DNA of 64,000 nt from Nitrospirillum sp034653355 (GTDB taxonomy: Bacteria > Pseudomonadota > Alphaproteobacteria > Azospirillales > Azospirillaceae): assembly GCF_034653355.1 (NCBI RefSeq), contig NZ_JAYEER010000004.1, positions 1,674,001 through 1,738,000 on the forward strand, read 5' to 3'. Position numbers and translations under genes: made by a program. Each line of letters begins with the position of its first letter. Position 1 is the stretch's first letter. This document shows positions 18,501 through 25,257 of this stretch, piece by piece. Below the pieces are notes generated by a model that saw only the letters and a program-made list of their open reading frames with translations, did no database searches and was not told the DNA's origin.

Positions 18501-18659
18501 GCCGGCGTCATCGCCGTGACGGTCAGCATCGGCGTGGCGGCAGGCGTCCCCACCCTGCCGTTGAAGGAACTGCTGGACCGGGCGGACCACGGCCTGTACG
18601 CCGCCAAACGGGCTGGCCGCGACCGGGTGGCGGCTTATGTCGATGGCAACCGGCAATAA
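15567..18659 (+). CDS. Periplasmic propeller sensor diguanylate cyclase (Reg_prop-Y_Y_Y-TM-GGDEF)
   Basis: A sensor of about 1030 residues that probably makes cyclic di-GMP in response to an extracytoplasmic signal. A signal peptide (hydrophobic FLVAPLMVGGGAARA) leads into some 14 propeller repeats, each with a WVGT/LWI/VWFAT-type core (FVWVGTQGGLSRYD, LWISTVTGLMR, LWVGTRHGLDR, LWLGTLGGGIG). A Y_Y_Y domain (YTLSGFDESWTD, LPPGRYSLLIKAGN), one membrane helix (LAAVALALGGVVALVQA), a coiled coil and a GGDEF domain follow. The active site is GGEEL, with an upstream RKTD matching the inhibitory I-site (RxxD, five residues before GG). I chose the GTG at 15567, directly before the signal peptide; an ATG at 15444 would add 41 residues. 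The upstream 100 bases are AT-rich, unlike the surroundings, and probably hold the promoter. Confidence 0.9.
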   Translation: MRQLRQILTIFLVAPLMVGGGAARAAATGWERLHATLFSNVGRESGLPHPIAMALAQDSDGFVWVGTQGGLSRYDGYRFRTFLHQDGVPGSLPGNVITALVPATAGRLWVSTATGNVARYDPATGQFQDLPEPAGQPARGGVLSMVGDGDDGIWVGTNAGLEHVDAAGAVTREAHRDGDPTSAPSDRIRALLRTRDGTLWISTVTGLMRRATGASAFTPVPLTDAHGQGVTDEVVALTQDSAGRVWFATVRSGLGRVLPGPSDVSIDPPAAGAWGPARLVPEASPQALGGPLVFCLTEGRPGEVWVGRVAGGITIIDAATGALRTLRHNPLAPTSIADDSVHALMRDRTGMLWAATNLGVSRTDLRIDAVDTLLPDPSAGGLPDANVLGITTTPDGRAWMGFKDHGAALLDPAAGTVTPLPNVASLPPGGVVSITGALDGGVWLGAGAGRALFRHDPSTGALEQHPFPGQVVSPMIYGLAEGDALWFGAGPLVRYAPTTGKATVFRHAADDPASLVDDSVNVMLPDGAGGLWVGTRHGLDRMEGTTGAFGHYLHDPAAPHSLPADLITTLLMDRHGRLWLGTLGGGIGVLEQPAGPDHPRGVFRRLTMADGLPNDNIGTLLMDGSGRVWASTADGLAVIDPETWAARALGRADGVAIPAYWIHSGAALPDGSLIFGGGGGATVVHPDRYKPKTERPPVVITAVRVAGRPVPVGTMAAPVPLRLAPGDRSVEISFAALDYSAPEDIRYAYTLSGFDESWTDADTTQRVAAYTNLPPGRYSLLIKAGNRAGDWSAPVTLSIEVLPAWWQTLWAKLAAVALALGGVVALVQARTTYLRRRRAVLEAQVARQTRDLLAANERLKDLANRDPLTEIHNRRHFMELAEAALVLARPTGTPAALLMMDIDHFKQVNDTLGHSAGDEVLLAVVARIRALLRKTDVFARLGGEELALFMPDADEDAALAVAERLRRAVGDTPYDIEGAGVIAVTVSIGVAAGVPTLPLKELLDRADHGLYAAKRAGRDRVAAYVDGNRQ

Positions 18660-18835
18660 CGCGGCGCGCGGCCCCAGCAAAATCACTAGTCGCCCGTCGC
18701 TTTTGGCGGAAATCTGCCATGATCTCGCCCCGACCTTGGGGCAGATTGCCAAGCACCCGATGCTGGGATATCAACCCGGCATCACGCGTACAATAAACAC
18801 AAACATTTCAAAACAAACTCGGGGATACCGTAACC

Positions 18836-19765
18836 ATGAAGCTGACCCGCCGCGTTAAGGAAATCCTTTCCTGGTACGAGAGCGACAATCCCGGCACCAA
18901 GGCCAACCTGGCCCGTATCCTGATGGAAGGCCGCCTGGGCGGCACCGGCAAGATGGTCATCCTGCCCGTCGACCAGGGCTTTGAGCATGGCCCCGCCCGC
19001 AGCTTCGCGCCCAACCCGCCGGCCTACGACCCGCACTATCATTTCCAGCTGGCCATCGACGCCGGCCTGAACGCCTACGCCGCCCCCCTGGGCATGCTGG
19101 AGCAGGGCGCCGCCACCTTCGCGGGCGCCATCCCCACCATCCTGAAGATGAACAGCTCCAACAGCCTGTCGCGCGGCGGCGACGCACCGGACCAGGCGGT
19201 GACCGCCACCGTGGCCGACGCCCTGCGCCTGGGCTGCTCCGCCATCGGCTTCACCATCTACCCCGGCTCCGACGCCATGTTCGACCAGTTCGAGGAGTTC
19301 CGCGAACTGTCGGCCGAGGCCAAGGCCTGCGGCCTGGCCACCGTGCTGTGGTCCTACCCGCGTGGCGGCGACCTTGACAAGGACGCGGAGTTGGCGATCG
19401 ACATCAGCACCTACGCCGCCCACATGGCGGCGCTGCTGGGCGCCCACATCATCAAGGTGAAGCTGGCCACCGACCACCTGGGCAACAAGGAGTCCAAGAA
19501 GGTCTACGAGGCCAAGGGCATCGCCCGGTCGACCCAGGCCGAGCGCGTGGCCGACGTCATGCGCTCCGCCTTCAACGGCAAGCGCCTGGTGGTCTTCTCC
19601 GGCGGTGCGGCCAAGGGTGAGGACGCGGTGTTCGACGACGCCCGCGCCATTCGCGACGGCGGCGGCAATGGCTCCATCATCGGCCGCAACAGCTTCCAGC
19701 GCAGCCGTGAGGACGCGCTGGCCCTGCTGGACCGGATCGTTCGCATCTACCAGGGCAAGGAATAA
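18836..19765 (+). CDS. Class I fructose-bisphosphate aldolase (FbaB/DhnA type)
   Basis: Schiff-base aldolase of 309 residues belonging to the DeoC/FbaB (archaeal-type) family, not the zinc class II enzyme. The Schiff-base Lys lies in GAHIIKVKLATDH; LPVDQGFEHGPARSF near residue 45 and the phosphate-binding GGAAKG plus GGGNGSIIGRNSFQR are the other family signatures. Preceded by an AT-rich stretch (about 18790-18830) suitable for a promoter and a GGGGAT ribosome site. thiE follows after 4 bases, so they are co-transcribed. Confidence 0.95.
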   Translation: MKLTRRVKEILSWYESDNPGTKANLARILMEGRLGGTGKMVILPVDQGFEHGPARSFAPNPPAYDPHYHFQLAIDAGLNAYAAPLGMLEQGAATFAGAIPTILKMNSSNSLSRGGDAPDQAVTATVADALRLGCSAIGFTIYPGSDAMFDQFEEFRELSAEAKACGLATVLWSYPRGGDLDKDAELAIDISTYAAHMAALLGAHIIKVKLATDHLGNKESKKVYEAKGIARSTQAERVADVMRSAFNGKRLVVFSGGAAKGEDAVFDDARAIRDGGGNGSIIGRNSFQRSREDALALLDRIVRIYQGKE

Positions 19766-19769
19766 GTTT

Positions 19770-20399
19770 TTGAAGGCTGATTGCCGTCTGTACCTGGTGA
19801 CGCCGCCGGCCCTGGAGCCGGCGGCGTTCGCCGTAGACCTGGCCGCGGCCCTGGACGCGGGCGACGTCGCCTGCGTCCAGCTGCGCCTGAAGGATGTGGA
19901 CGACGACACCGTGCGTCGCGCCATCGACGTGCTGCGCCCAATCGCGCAAAGCCGCGAGGTGGCCTTCATCCTGAACGACCACCCCCGCCTGGCCCGCGAG
20001 ACGGGCTGCGACGGCGTACACGTCGGCCAGGCCGACACGCCCTACCGCGAGGCGCGCAAGATCATGGGCGCCGACGCCATCGTCGGCGTCACCTGCCACG
20101 ACAGCCGGCACCTGGCCATGGTGGCGGGCGAGGACGGGGCGGATTACGTCGCCTTCGGCGCCTTCTTCCCCACCGGCACCAAGGAGACGGAGCATCGGGC
20201 CACGCCCGACCTGCTGACCTGGTGGCAGGAGATGATGGAAATCCCCTGCGTCGCCATCGGCGGCATCACGCCGGAGAATTGCGGCGACCTGGTGCGCGCC
20301 GGCGCCGACTTCCTGGCCGTGGTCTCCTCCGTCTGGCGTCACCCGGAGGGGCCGGGTGCTGCGGTGCGGGCCTTCAACAAGGCCATCGCGGAAGCGTGA
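19770..20399 (+). CDS. thiE: Thiamine-phosphate synthase
   Basis: Couples HMP-pyrophosphate and thiazole phosphate to thiamine phosphate. The 209-residue TIM-barrel protein starts at TTG 19770, four bases after fba, with the AAGGA site inside the fba end; no ATG fits the conserved N-terminus CRLYLVTPPA. Motifs: QLRLKD (substrate-binding QxRxK), FILNDHPRLARETGCDGVHVGQAD, FGAFFPTGTKE and the phosphate-binding AIGGITPENC. Co-transcription with fba ties thiamine supply to the ThDP-dependent transketolase neighbourhood. Confidence 0.92.
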   Translation: MKADCRLYLVTPPALEPAAFAVDLAAALDAGDVACVQLRLKDVDDDTVRRAIDVLRPIAQSREVAFILNDHPRLARETGCDGVHVGQADTPYREARKIMGADAIVGVTCHDSRHLAMVAGEDGADYVAFGAFFPTGTKETEHRATPDLLTWWQEMMEIPCVAIGGITPENCGDLVRAGADFLAVVSSVWRHPEGPGAAVRAFNKAIAEA

Positions 20400-20418
20400 C
20401 GTGACGCATACCCGGCGC

Positions 20419-20808
20419 CTACAGCGCCGGGATCACATCGGTCTTGGAAAAGTCATCGCCAACGAAAAGCAGCGGCAGGTTGCGTTCCCACGCCAGGGCA
20501 TAGGCGTAACAATCGCCCATGTTCAGCCCCGCCGGGTGGACGCCCTTCCCCCAGCGATCATAGGCATCGGCGACACGGCGCGCCTCATTCGCGGTGATCG
20601 GAACCACGGTCATTGCCTGACGGCCAGCCAGGAGTTCCAACAGATCTCCAAGCCCTTTACGCCGCGCAACGATCAACGCCTCCGCCAGAGTTCCCGCGCT
20701 GATGAACATTTGATCGGCACGCTCCAGGCAAGCTTCGCATTCATCCGCCCGAGGACCATCCCGGATGATTTCGATCAACGCTGAACTATCCACCACGATG
20801 GATATCAT
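20419..20808 (-). CDS. VapC-like PIN-domain toxin
   Basis: Predicted Mg-dependent ribonuclease toxin, 129 residues. The four acidic positions of the PIN fold are visible: D7 in VVDSSALIEI, a Glu in GTLAEALIVARR, an Asp in LNMGDCYAYALA and an Asp in LLFVGDDFSKTDV. The start overlaps the stop of the antitoxin gene by 4 bases, the usual antitoxin-first order. It is transcribed towards thiE. Confidence 0.88.
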   Translation of the reverse strand: MISIVVDSSALIEIIRDGPRADECEACLERADQMFISAGTLAEALIVARRKGLGDLLELLAGRQAMTVVPITANEARRVADAYDRWGKGVHPAGLNMGDCYAYALAWERNLPLLFVGDDFSKTDVIPAL

Positions 20809-21113
20809 CCGGGCAGGCCATCCTCATCGTAGAGAAAATCCTGACTCCTGGCGGCATCGAATGCTTCTCCGCTTGAACGGCGCCGGGCTTCTTTCAATAT
20901 TTCGCGCAGGAAGGCGTTACGCCGTTCCTTTTCCACCTGCCATTCCGCTTCTGACAATTGCGCAGTGACATCAGCTTCCTCTCGCGTGACGTAGTCGGCG
21001 ATCGCGTCCGCAGCTAAAGCCGACTGCCCCCGCCGGGTCACAGTCGCGAGTTGGCTCAAGCGCGCCGTAACATCGGAAGGAAGCTCGACCACCAGTGTCG
21101 CATTACGTGCCAT
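20805..21113 (-). CDS. Ribbon-helix-helix-like antitoxin of a vapBC pair
   Basis: A 102-residue protein whose N-terminus (ARNATLVVELPSDVTARLSQLA) has the alternating beta strand plus helix of RHH DNA-binding antitoxins, with TRRGQSALAADAIADYV as the second helix. The charged C-terminal half (EKERRNAFLREILKEARRRSS) would bind the toxin. Translationally coupled to the PIN-domain gene. Normally it represses its own promoter, which would lie in the 75 bases upstream. Confidence 0.8.
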   Translation of the reverse strand: MARNATLVVELPSDVTARLSQLATVTRRGQSALAADAIADYVTREEADVTAQLSEAEWQVEKERRNAFLREILKEARRRSSGEAFDAARSQDFLYDEDGLPG

Positions 21114-21188
21114 ACCCCACTCCCGCCACTATCGTTGCCCATGGAGCAACTCCACTATACGCCAGCCCCGCCCCCGAGTCGAATCACC

Positions 21189-22244
21189 TCACGGCAGCAC
21201 CACCGGCGCCCACAGCACGTCGTCGATGCCGGCGGCGTTGGTGGCCAGCATGACCAGGCGGTCGAAGCCCAGCGCGATGCCGGCGCAGTCGGGCAGGCCG
21301 AACTCCAGGGCCGCCAGGAAATCGGCGTCGATGGGATAGCGCTCGCCATACAGTGCCTGCTTCAAATCCATATCGGCCTCGAAACGAGCCTTTTGAAGGG
21401 CGGCGTCCGTCAGCTCCCCGAAGGCGTTGGCCAGTTCCACGCCACAGGCGTACAGCTCGAACCGCTCGGCCACGCGGCCATCTTCCGGCTTGGGACGCGA
21501 CAGCGCGGCCATGGAGACGGGATAGTCGGTCAGGAAGGTCGGCCGGCCCATGCCCAGGTGTGGCTCGATGCGGTCCAGGCTGATGCGGAAGAACAAATCC
21601 TCCCAACTGTCGCCGTCATGGGCGTGGATGCCCACGGCCTCGGCCGCCTGGGCCAGCAGGGTCACGTCGGGCCGGGCGGGGTCTGGCGCCGTCGCCAGCA
21701 GATCAATGCCGACATGGCGCTGGAACGCCTCCTGCACCGTCAGCACCTCCCACGCCGCGGCCGGGTCGCAGGTGAGGTCGCCCCGGCGCAGGGTGTCGAC
21801 GCCGGCGGCGGCGCACAGCGCCCGGGTCAGGCCGATGCAGTCGTCCATCAGGTCGCGGTAGCCGGCCCCCACCCGGTACCACTCCAGCATGGTGAATTCC
21901 GGGCTGTGTGTGGGGGAGCGCTCGCCGTTCCTGTAGACATGCGCCAGCTGGAAGATGCGCGGCAGGCCCGCCACCAGCAGCTTCTTCATGGTGAATTCCG
22001 GACTGGTGTGCAGGCGCAGGGTCAGCCGGTCGTCCGGGTGACCGCCCACCAATTCGGTGGCGAAGGCCATCAGGTGCGGCTCCAACCCCGGGGACACCTG
22101 CAGGGCGGGCGTCTCCACCTCCTCAAAGCCCTCATCCTCGAACCAGCGGCGCAGGGCGCGGGTCATGGCGCCGCGCGCCTTGAGATTGGCGGCCCGCCGG
22201 GCCATGCGGTCGGGATGCCACCAGGGCCGGGTGGGGGTCTTCAT
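21189..22244 (-). CDS. epmA: EF-P lysine aminoacylase EpmA (GenX/PoxA)
   Basis: Class II lysyl-tRNA-synthetase-like enzyme that attaches beta-lysine to a Lys of elongation factor P. The 351-residue protein has no anticodon-binding domain, as expected for EpmA. Motif 2 RNGERSPTHSPEFTMLEWYR and motif 3 GIALGFDRLVML are intact, as is LTLRLHTSPEFTMKKLL. ATG 22244 has an AAGGA site; the upstream extension to 22286 is unlikely. EF-P itself is encoded at 33411-33980; the aminomutase EpmB is not in the window. Confidence 0.94.
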   Translation of the reverse strand: MKTPTRPWWHPDRMARRAANLKARGAMTRALRRWFEDEGFEEVETPALQVSPGLEPHLMAFATELVGGHPDDRLTLRLHTSPEFTMKKLLVAGLPRIFQLAHVYRNGERSPTHSPEFTMLEWYRVGAGYRDLMDDCIGLTRALCAAAGVDTLRRGDLTCDPAAAWEVLTVQEAFQRHVGIDLLATAPDPARPDVTLLAQAAEAVGIHAHDGDSWEDLFFRISLDRIEPHLGMGRPTFLTDYPVSMAALSRPKPEDGRVAERFELYACGVELANAFGELTDAALQKARFEADMDLKQALYGERYPIDADFLAALEFGLPDCAGIALGFDRLVMLATNAAGIDDVLWAPVVLP

Positions 22245-22369
22245 GGCTGGTGGTCCTTCCACGACAAGCGATATGCTGGGCGGCATACCGTTCCAACCCG
22301 CCGCTGTCGAGTCCCCCTTGGTGAAGCCTGCCCCCTCCCCCCGCTGAAAGCCAGGCCCCCAACATCACC

Positions 22370-23299
22370 TTGCGCTGGGAGGGGGCCCGCATCAGCGAAT
22401 GGAACGCCCTGCTGAAACGGGTGCCGCGCAGCAGCCTGACCCAATGCTTCGGCTACGCCACCGCCATGATGACGGTGGAGGGCTGGAAGCCGCGCCTGGG
22501 CATCTTCGAGCGGGACGGCCAGCCCATCGGCTTGGTGCTGGTGTTGGAGAAGCGGCTGGCCCGAGCCGTCCGCGTCGCCAAGATCCACCGGGGTCCCCTG
22601 CTGGTGCCGGAGGCACAGGACTGGGGCATCGTGGGCGTGGCCTACCGGCTGCTGCGCCAGGCCTACCCCACCGCCCTGCTGCATTGGCCCAGCGTCATCG
22701 CCGAGCTGCCGGCCGGCCCCCTGGCCGCCACAGCGCTGACCTGGGCCGGCTGGCGCCATCAGCCGGGCCCGGGCTATCGCACCATCTGGCTGAACCTGAC
22801 GCCGGACGAAGCGAGCTTGCGCGCCGGGCTGGACCCCAAATGGCGCAACAAGCTGCGCCAGGGCGAGAAGTCGGGCCTGGTGGTGGAGGTGGACCGCGAC
22901 GGCGCCACCCTGCCCTGGCTATTGGAAAAGCATGAGGCGAGCCGTAAGGAGCGCAAATACCGCGCCGCCGGCAGTAAGCTGCTGACCCGCCTACGCACCG
23001 CCATGCACAAGGACGGCGACGTGCTGGTCCTGCGCGCCCTGTTGGACGGCGAGCCGGTGGCGGGCGTGCTGATCTTCGGCCACGGCGTGGCCGGGACCTA
23101 CCAAGTGGGATGGAGCGGCCCGGAAGGCCGCCGCACCCGTGCCCACCACCTGCTGCTGTGGCGGGCCTGCCTGGAACTGAAGGCCCAAGGCCGCGTCGCC
23201 TTCGACCTGGGCGGCCTGACGCCCGACGTGGAGGGCATCAACACCTTTAAGCGCGGCCTGGGCGGGGAAGAGGTGGAGTTGGCGGGCGTGTGGAACTGA
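22370..23299 (+). CDS. FemAB/GNAT-fold acyltransferase, peptidoglycan-bridge type
   Basis: A protein of about 309 residues resembling the BioF2-like/FemAB acetyltransferase group. Visible elements are the N-terminal SSLTQCFGYATAMMTVEGWKP-type block, a second half beginning TIWLNLTPDEASLRAGLDPKWRNKLRQGEKSG with many basic residues, KEHEASRKERKY-like helix, and the acyl-CoA-binding end (GVLIFGHGVAGTYQVGWSG, YRxxx-type HHLLLWRACLELKAQG, FDLGGL). The start is unsure: TTG 22370 is the first usual codon in frame; CTG 22328 would add 14 residues. It is divergent from epmA. The substrate is not predictable from the sequence. Confidence 0.8.
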   Translation: MRWEGARISEWNALLKRVPRSSLTQCFGYATAMMTVEGWKPRLGIFERDGQPIGLVLVLEKRLARAVRVAKIHRGPLLVPEAQDWGIVGVAYRLLRQAYPTALLHWPSVIAELPAGPLAATALTWAGWRHQPGPGYRTIWLNLTPDEASLRAGLDPKWRNKLRQGEKSGLVVEVDRDGATLPWLLEKHEASRKERKYRAAGSKLLTRLRTAMHKDGDVLVLRALLDGEPVAGVLIFGHGVAGTYQVGWSGPEGRRTRAHHLLLWRACLELKAQGRVAFDLGGLTPDVEGINTFKRGLGGEEVELAGVWN

Positions 23300-23314
23300 G
23301 CCGGCTGCCCGCCG

Positions 23315-23494
23315 TCACATTGTCAGCACGATGCGGAACTTCGCCTCATTGCGCATCATGCGGTCATAGGCCGGGCGGGCGTCCCGCCCTCCACCGTCAT
23401 CGCGTCGGTGTGGCAGATGCCGCAGGCCTCCACCCGGATACGGACTTGGCCGGGGCCGGGATACCTGCACCGCCCTGTACGTCTTCGTCGTCAT
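23315..23494 (-). pseudogene. Remnant of a zinc-dependent alcohol dehydrogenase with two internal deletions
   Basis: Sixty codons that join three pieces of an MDR-type alcohol dehydrogenase. The ATG at 23494, with an AGGA site, gives MTTKTYRAVQV, the usual N-terminus. After a frame change the +1 frame reads PGPGQVRIRVEACGICHTDA and MTVEGG, the segment with the catalytic zinc Cys. After a second shift back, AYDRMMRNEAKFRIVLTM and a stop match the family C-terminus. Some 250-300 residues (zinc lobe and Rossmann domain) are gone. It starts 14 bases after the MBL gene, so it was once in the same operon. Confidence 0.8.
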
Positions 23495-23508
23495 GGAAGG
23501 AATCCTGC

Positions 23509-24285
23509 TTACAGCGTGAACCGGGTGGCGATACCCCGTTCCAGGGGCGTCAGGCGGCCGGCGACGCCCAAGGTGGAAAAGGTGGCGGCCAGCTGGGCGG
23601 CGCTTTCCTTGAAATGCACCCAGCCCTCGTTATGGACGGCGACCAGGGCGGACTCGGGGAAGGCCCGCGCCGCCTCCAACGCGTCGTTGCTGTCCATGGT
23701 CATGTGGAAACGGCCACGCGGCTCGGCGGCACCGGTGAACAGCATCACCACCTTGGGCGTGAACCGATGCGCGACCTCAGCCGTGCCCTCATACCAAACG
23801 GTGTCGCCCGTGACGTAGAGGGCGTCACCCGGCCGTTCCACCCCCAGTAGAAAGCCGGCCACATCGCCGGAAATGGGCTCGATTCCCACGGGACCGTGCC
23901 GCGCCGGCGTGGCGGTGATGAACAGGCGCCGGCCATCGTCACCCCACAGTTCGCGGGTCTCGAACGGCGCCAATCCCACCGCGTTGCCATCCAACCGATG
24001 GGCGCCGGCCGGGGTGGTGTAAGTGATGGGCACGGTGGGCAGCAGGGCGCGACCGCTGTTGTCCAGATTGTCGAAATGCTGATCGTGGCTGAGCAGCACG
24101 GCATCCAGTGGACCGATCTCGGCCGGCGACAGGGCCGGACCCGACGTCTTCTCGAAGCGCACCGGCGTTTCGCGATACAGGCCCGGCGGATCGAACGTGG
24201 GGTCGGTCAGCAAGCGGAAGCCGCCGACCTCGATCAGGGTGGTGGGGCCCCCGATCAAGGTCAGCATCAAGCCGGAAGGGGTCAT
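23509..24285 (-). CDS. MBL-fold metal-dependent hydrolase
   Basis: A 258-residue protein of the UlaG-like (COG2220) beta-lactamase-fold group. The N-terminus LTLIGGPTTLIEVGGFRLLTDPTFD is typical, followed by the metal motif LSHDQHFDNLDNSG, where the middle His of the usual HxHxDH is replaced or displaced (Gln after HD). TPARHG, YVTGDTVWYEG and FHMTMD supply later metal ligands. Start ATG 24285; a 10-codon extension is possible. Divergent from a LysR regulator, 82 bases away, which probably controls it. Substrate unknown. Confidence 0.88.
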   Translation of the reverse strand: MTPSGLMLTLIGGPTTLIEVGGFRLLTDPTFDPPGLYRETPVRFEKTSGPALSPAEIGPLDAVLLSHDQHFDNLDNSGRALLPTVPITYTTPAGAHRLDGNAVGLAPFETRELWGDDGRRLFITATPARHGPVGIEPISGDVAGFLLGVERPGDALYVTGDTVWYEGTAEVAHRFTPKVVMLFTGAAEPRGRFHMTMDSNDALEAARAFPESALVAVHNEGWVHFKESAAQLAATFSTLGVAGRLTPLERGIATRFTL

Positions 24286-24340
24286 CGCGGGGTCTCCTCT
24301 GTAATCGCGCGGCACGAGGCAGAGGTAGGCGGTCGCGGCC

Positions 24341-24367
24341 TGCGAGAAAATTCGCTAGTTTCTCACA
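24341..24367. promoter_or_regulatory. Candidate LysR-type operator
   Basis: TGCGAGAAA (24341-24349) and its near reverse complement TTTCTCACA (24359-24367) flank 9 bases, a T-N11-A-like inverted repeat in the gap between the divergent lysR and MBL genes. It ends at the lysR ATG, fitting autorepression. Confidence 0.6.
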
Positions 24368-25255
24368 ATGGCTGATCAAATTCGCACAGCGCCCGATTGG
24401 GAAGACGTCCGCGTCTTCATCGCCCTTGCCCGCCACGGCAGCCTGTCGGCGGCGGCGCGCGCCCTGTCCGTCAATCACGCCACGGTGGCGCGCCGCGTCG
24501 CGGCCCTGGAACAGGCGCTGGGCGAGCGGTTGGTGGAACGGCGGCCGGATGGCTATGCGCTGAGCCAGGCTGGCCAGCGGGCCCTGATCGCCGCCACCGA
24601 TATGGAAACGGCCGCGGCCACCCTGGGCCGGGGCGATGCCGAGGCGGGCCCCCGGGGGCTGGTGCGCATCAACACCACGCCGGGCTTGGCCCAAGGCTTC
24701 CTGGTGGACCGTCTCGCCAGCCTGCCGGCGCGATATACCAGCCTGGATGTCGAGGTGGCCGCCAATATTCGTGCTGTGAGCCTGGAGCGGCGGGAGACCG
24801 ACATCGCCCTGCGCCTGGCGCGCCCGCAGGATGGCGACGTCATCGCCCGGCCCATGGTGGCCGTGGCCTTCGGCTTTTATGCCACGGAAGATTGGTGCCG
24901 GCGGCTGGCTGAGGGAGCGCCCCCCACCTTCGTCGGCTTCGACGAGACCAACCGCCATCTGCCGGAGGCGCTCTGGCTGGCGCGGCACTTTCCGCGCGCC
25001 CGCGTCGCCGTGCGCGTCGGCAACCAGTTCGCGCAGGCCGCCGCCGCCCGTGCCGGCGCCGGTATCGCGCTGCTGCCGCATGTCAACGGCCGCATGGCAC
25101 CCGGCCTGGTGCTCTGCCCTTTGGGCCCGCCGCCGCCGGCGCGCACCCTATGGCTGGTCACGCGCCGTCAGGACGACAGGGAACCGGCCATCCGCACGGT
25201 GACCGATTTCCTCATCAACCTGTTCAAAGAGGAACAGGCGCTGTTTGAAGATTAG
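24368..25255 (+). CDS. LysR-family transcriptional regulator
   Basis: A 295-residue regulator. The winged helix-turn-helix lies at residues 10-70 (DVRVFIALARHGSLSAAARALSVNHATVARRVAALEQALGERLVER), with a linker helix and a substrate-binding domain (GLVRINTTPGLAQGF to the end). The effector cannot be inferred. Divergent from the MBL hydrolase and the dehydrogenase remnant, so it probably governed that small operon. The last codons end 3 bases before the convergent OmpA-like gene. Confidence 0.93.
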   Translation: MADQIRTAPDWEDVRVFIALARHGSLSAAARALSVNHATVARRVAALEQALGERLVERRPDGYALSQAGQRALIAATDMETAAATLGRGDAEAGPRGLVRINTTPGLAQGFLVDRLASLPARYTSLDVEVAANIRAVSLERRETDIALRLARPQDGDVIARPMVAVAFGFYATEDWCRRLAEGAPPTFVGFDETNRHLPEALWLARHFPRARVAVRVGNQFAQAAAARAGAGIALLPHVNGRMAPGLVLCPLGPPPPARTLWLVTRRQDDREPAIRTVTDFLINLFKEEQALFED

Positions 25256-25257
25256 CG

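Noticed and set aside
16920..18752. 610-codon minus-strand ORF opposite the sensor cyclase
   Set aside because: Antisense shadow; His/Gln/Gly-rich composition typical of GC-rich complement frames.
20400..21188. Genomic island border around the vapBC pair
   Set aside because: No integrase, tRNA target or flanking direct repeats seen.
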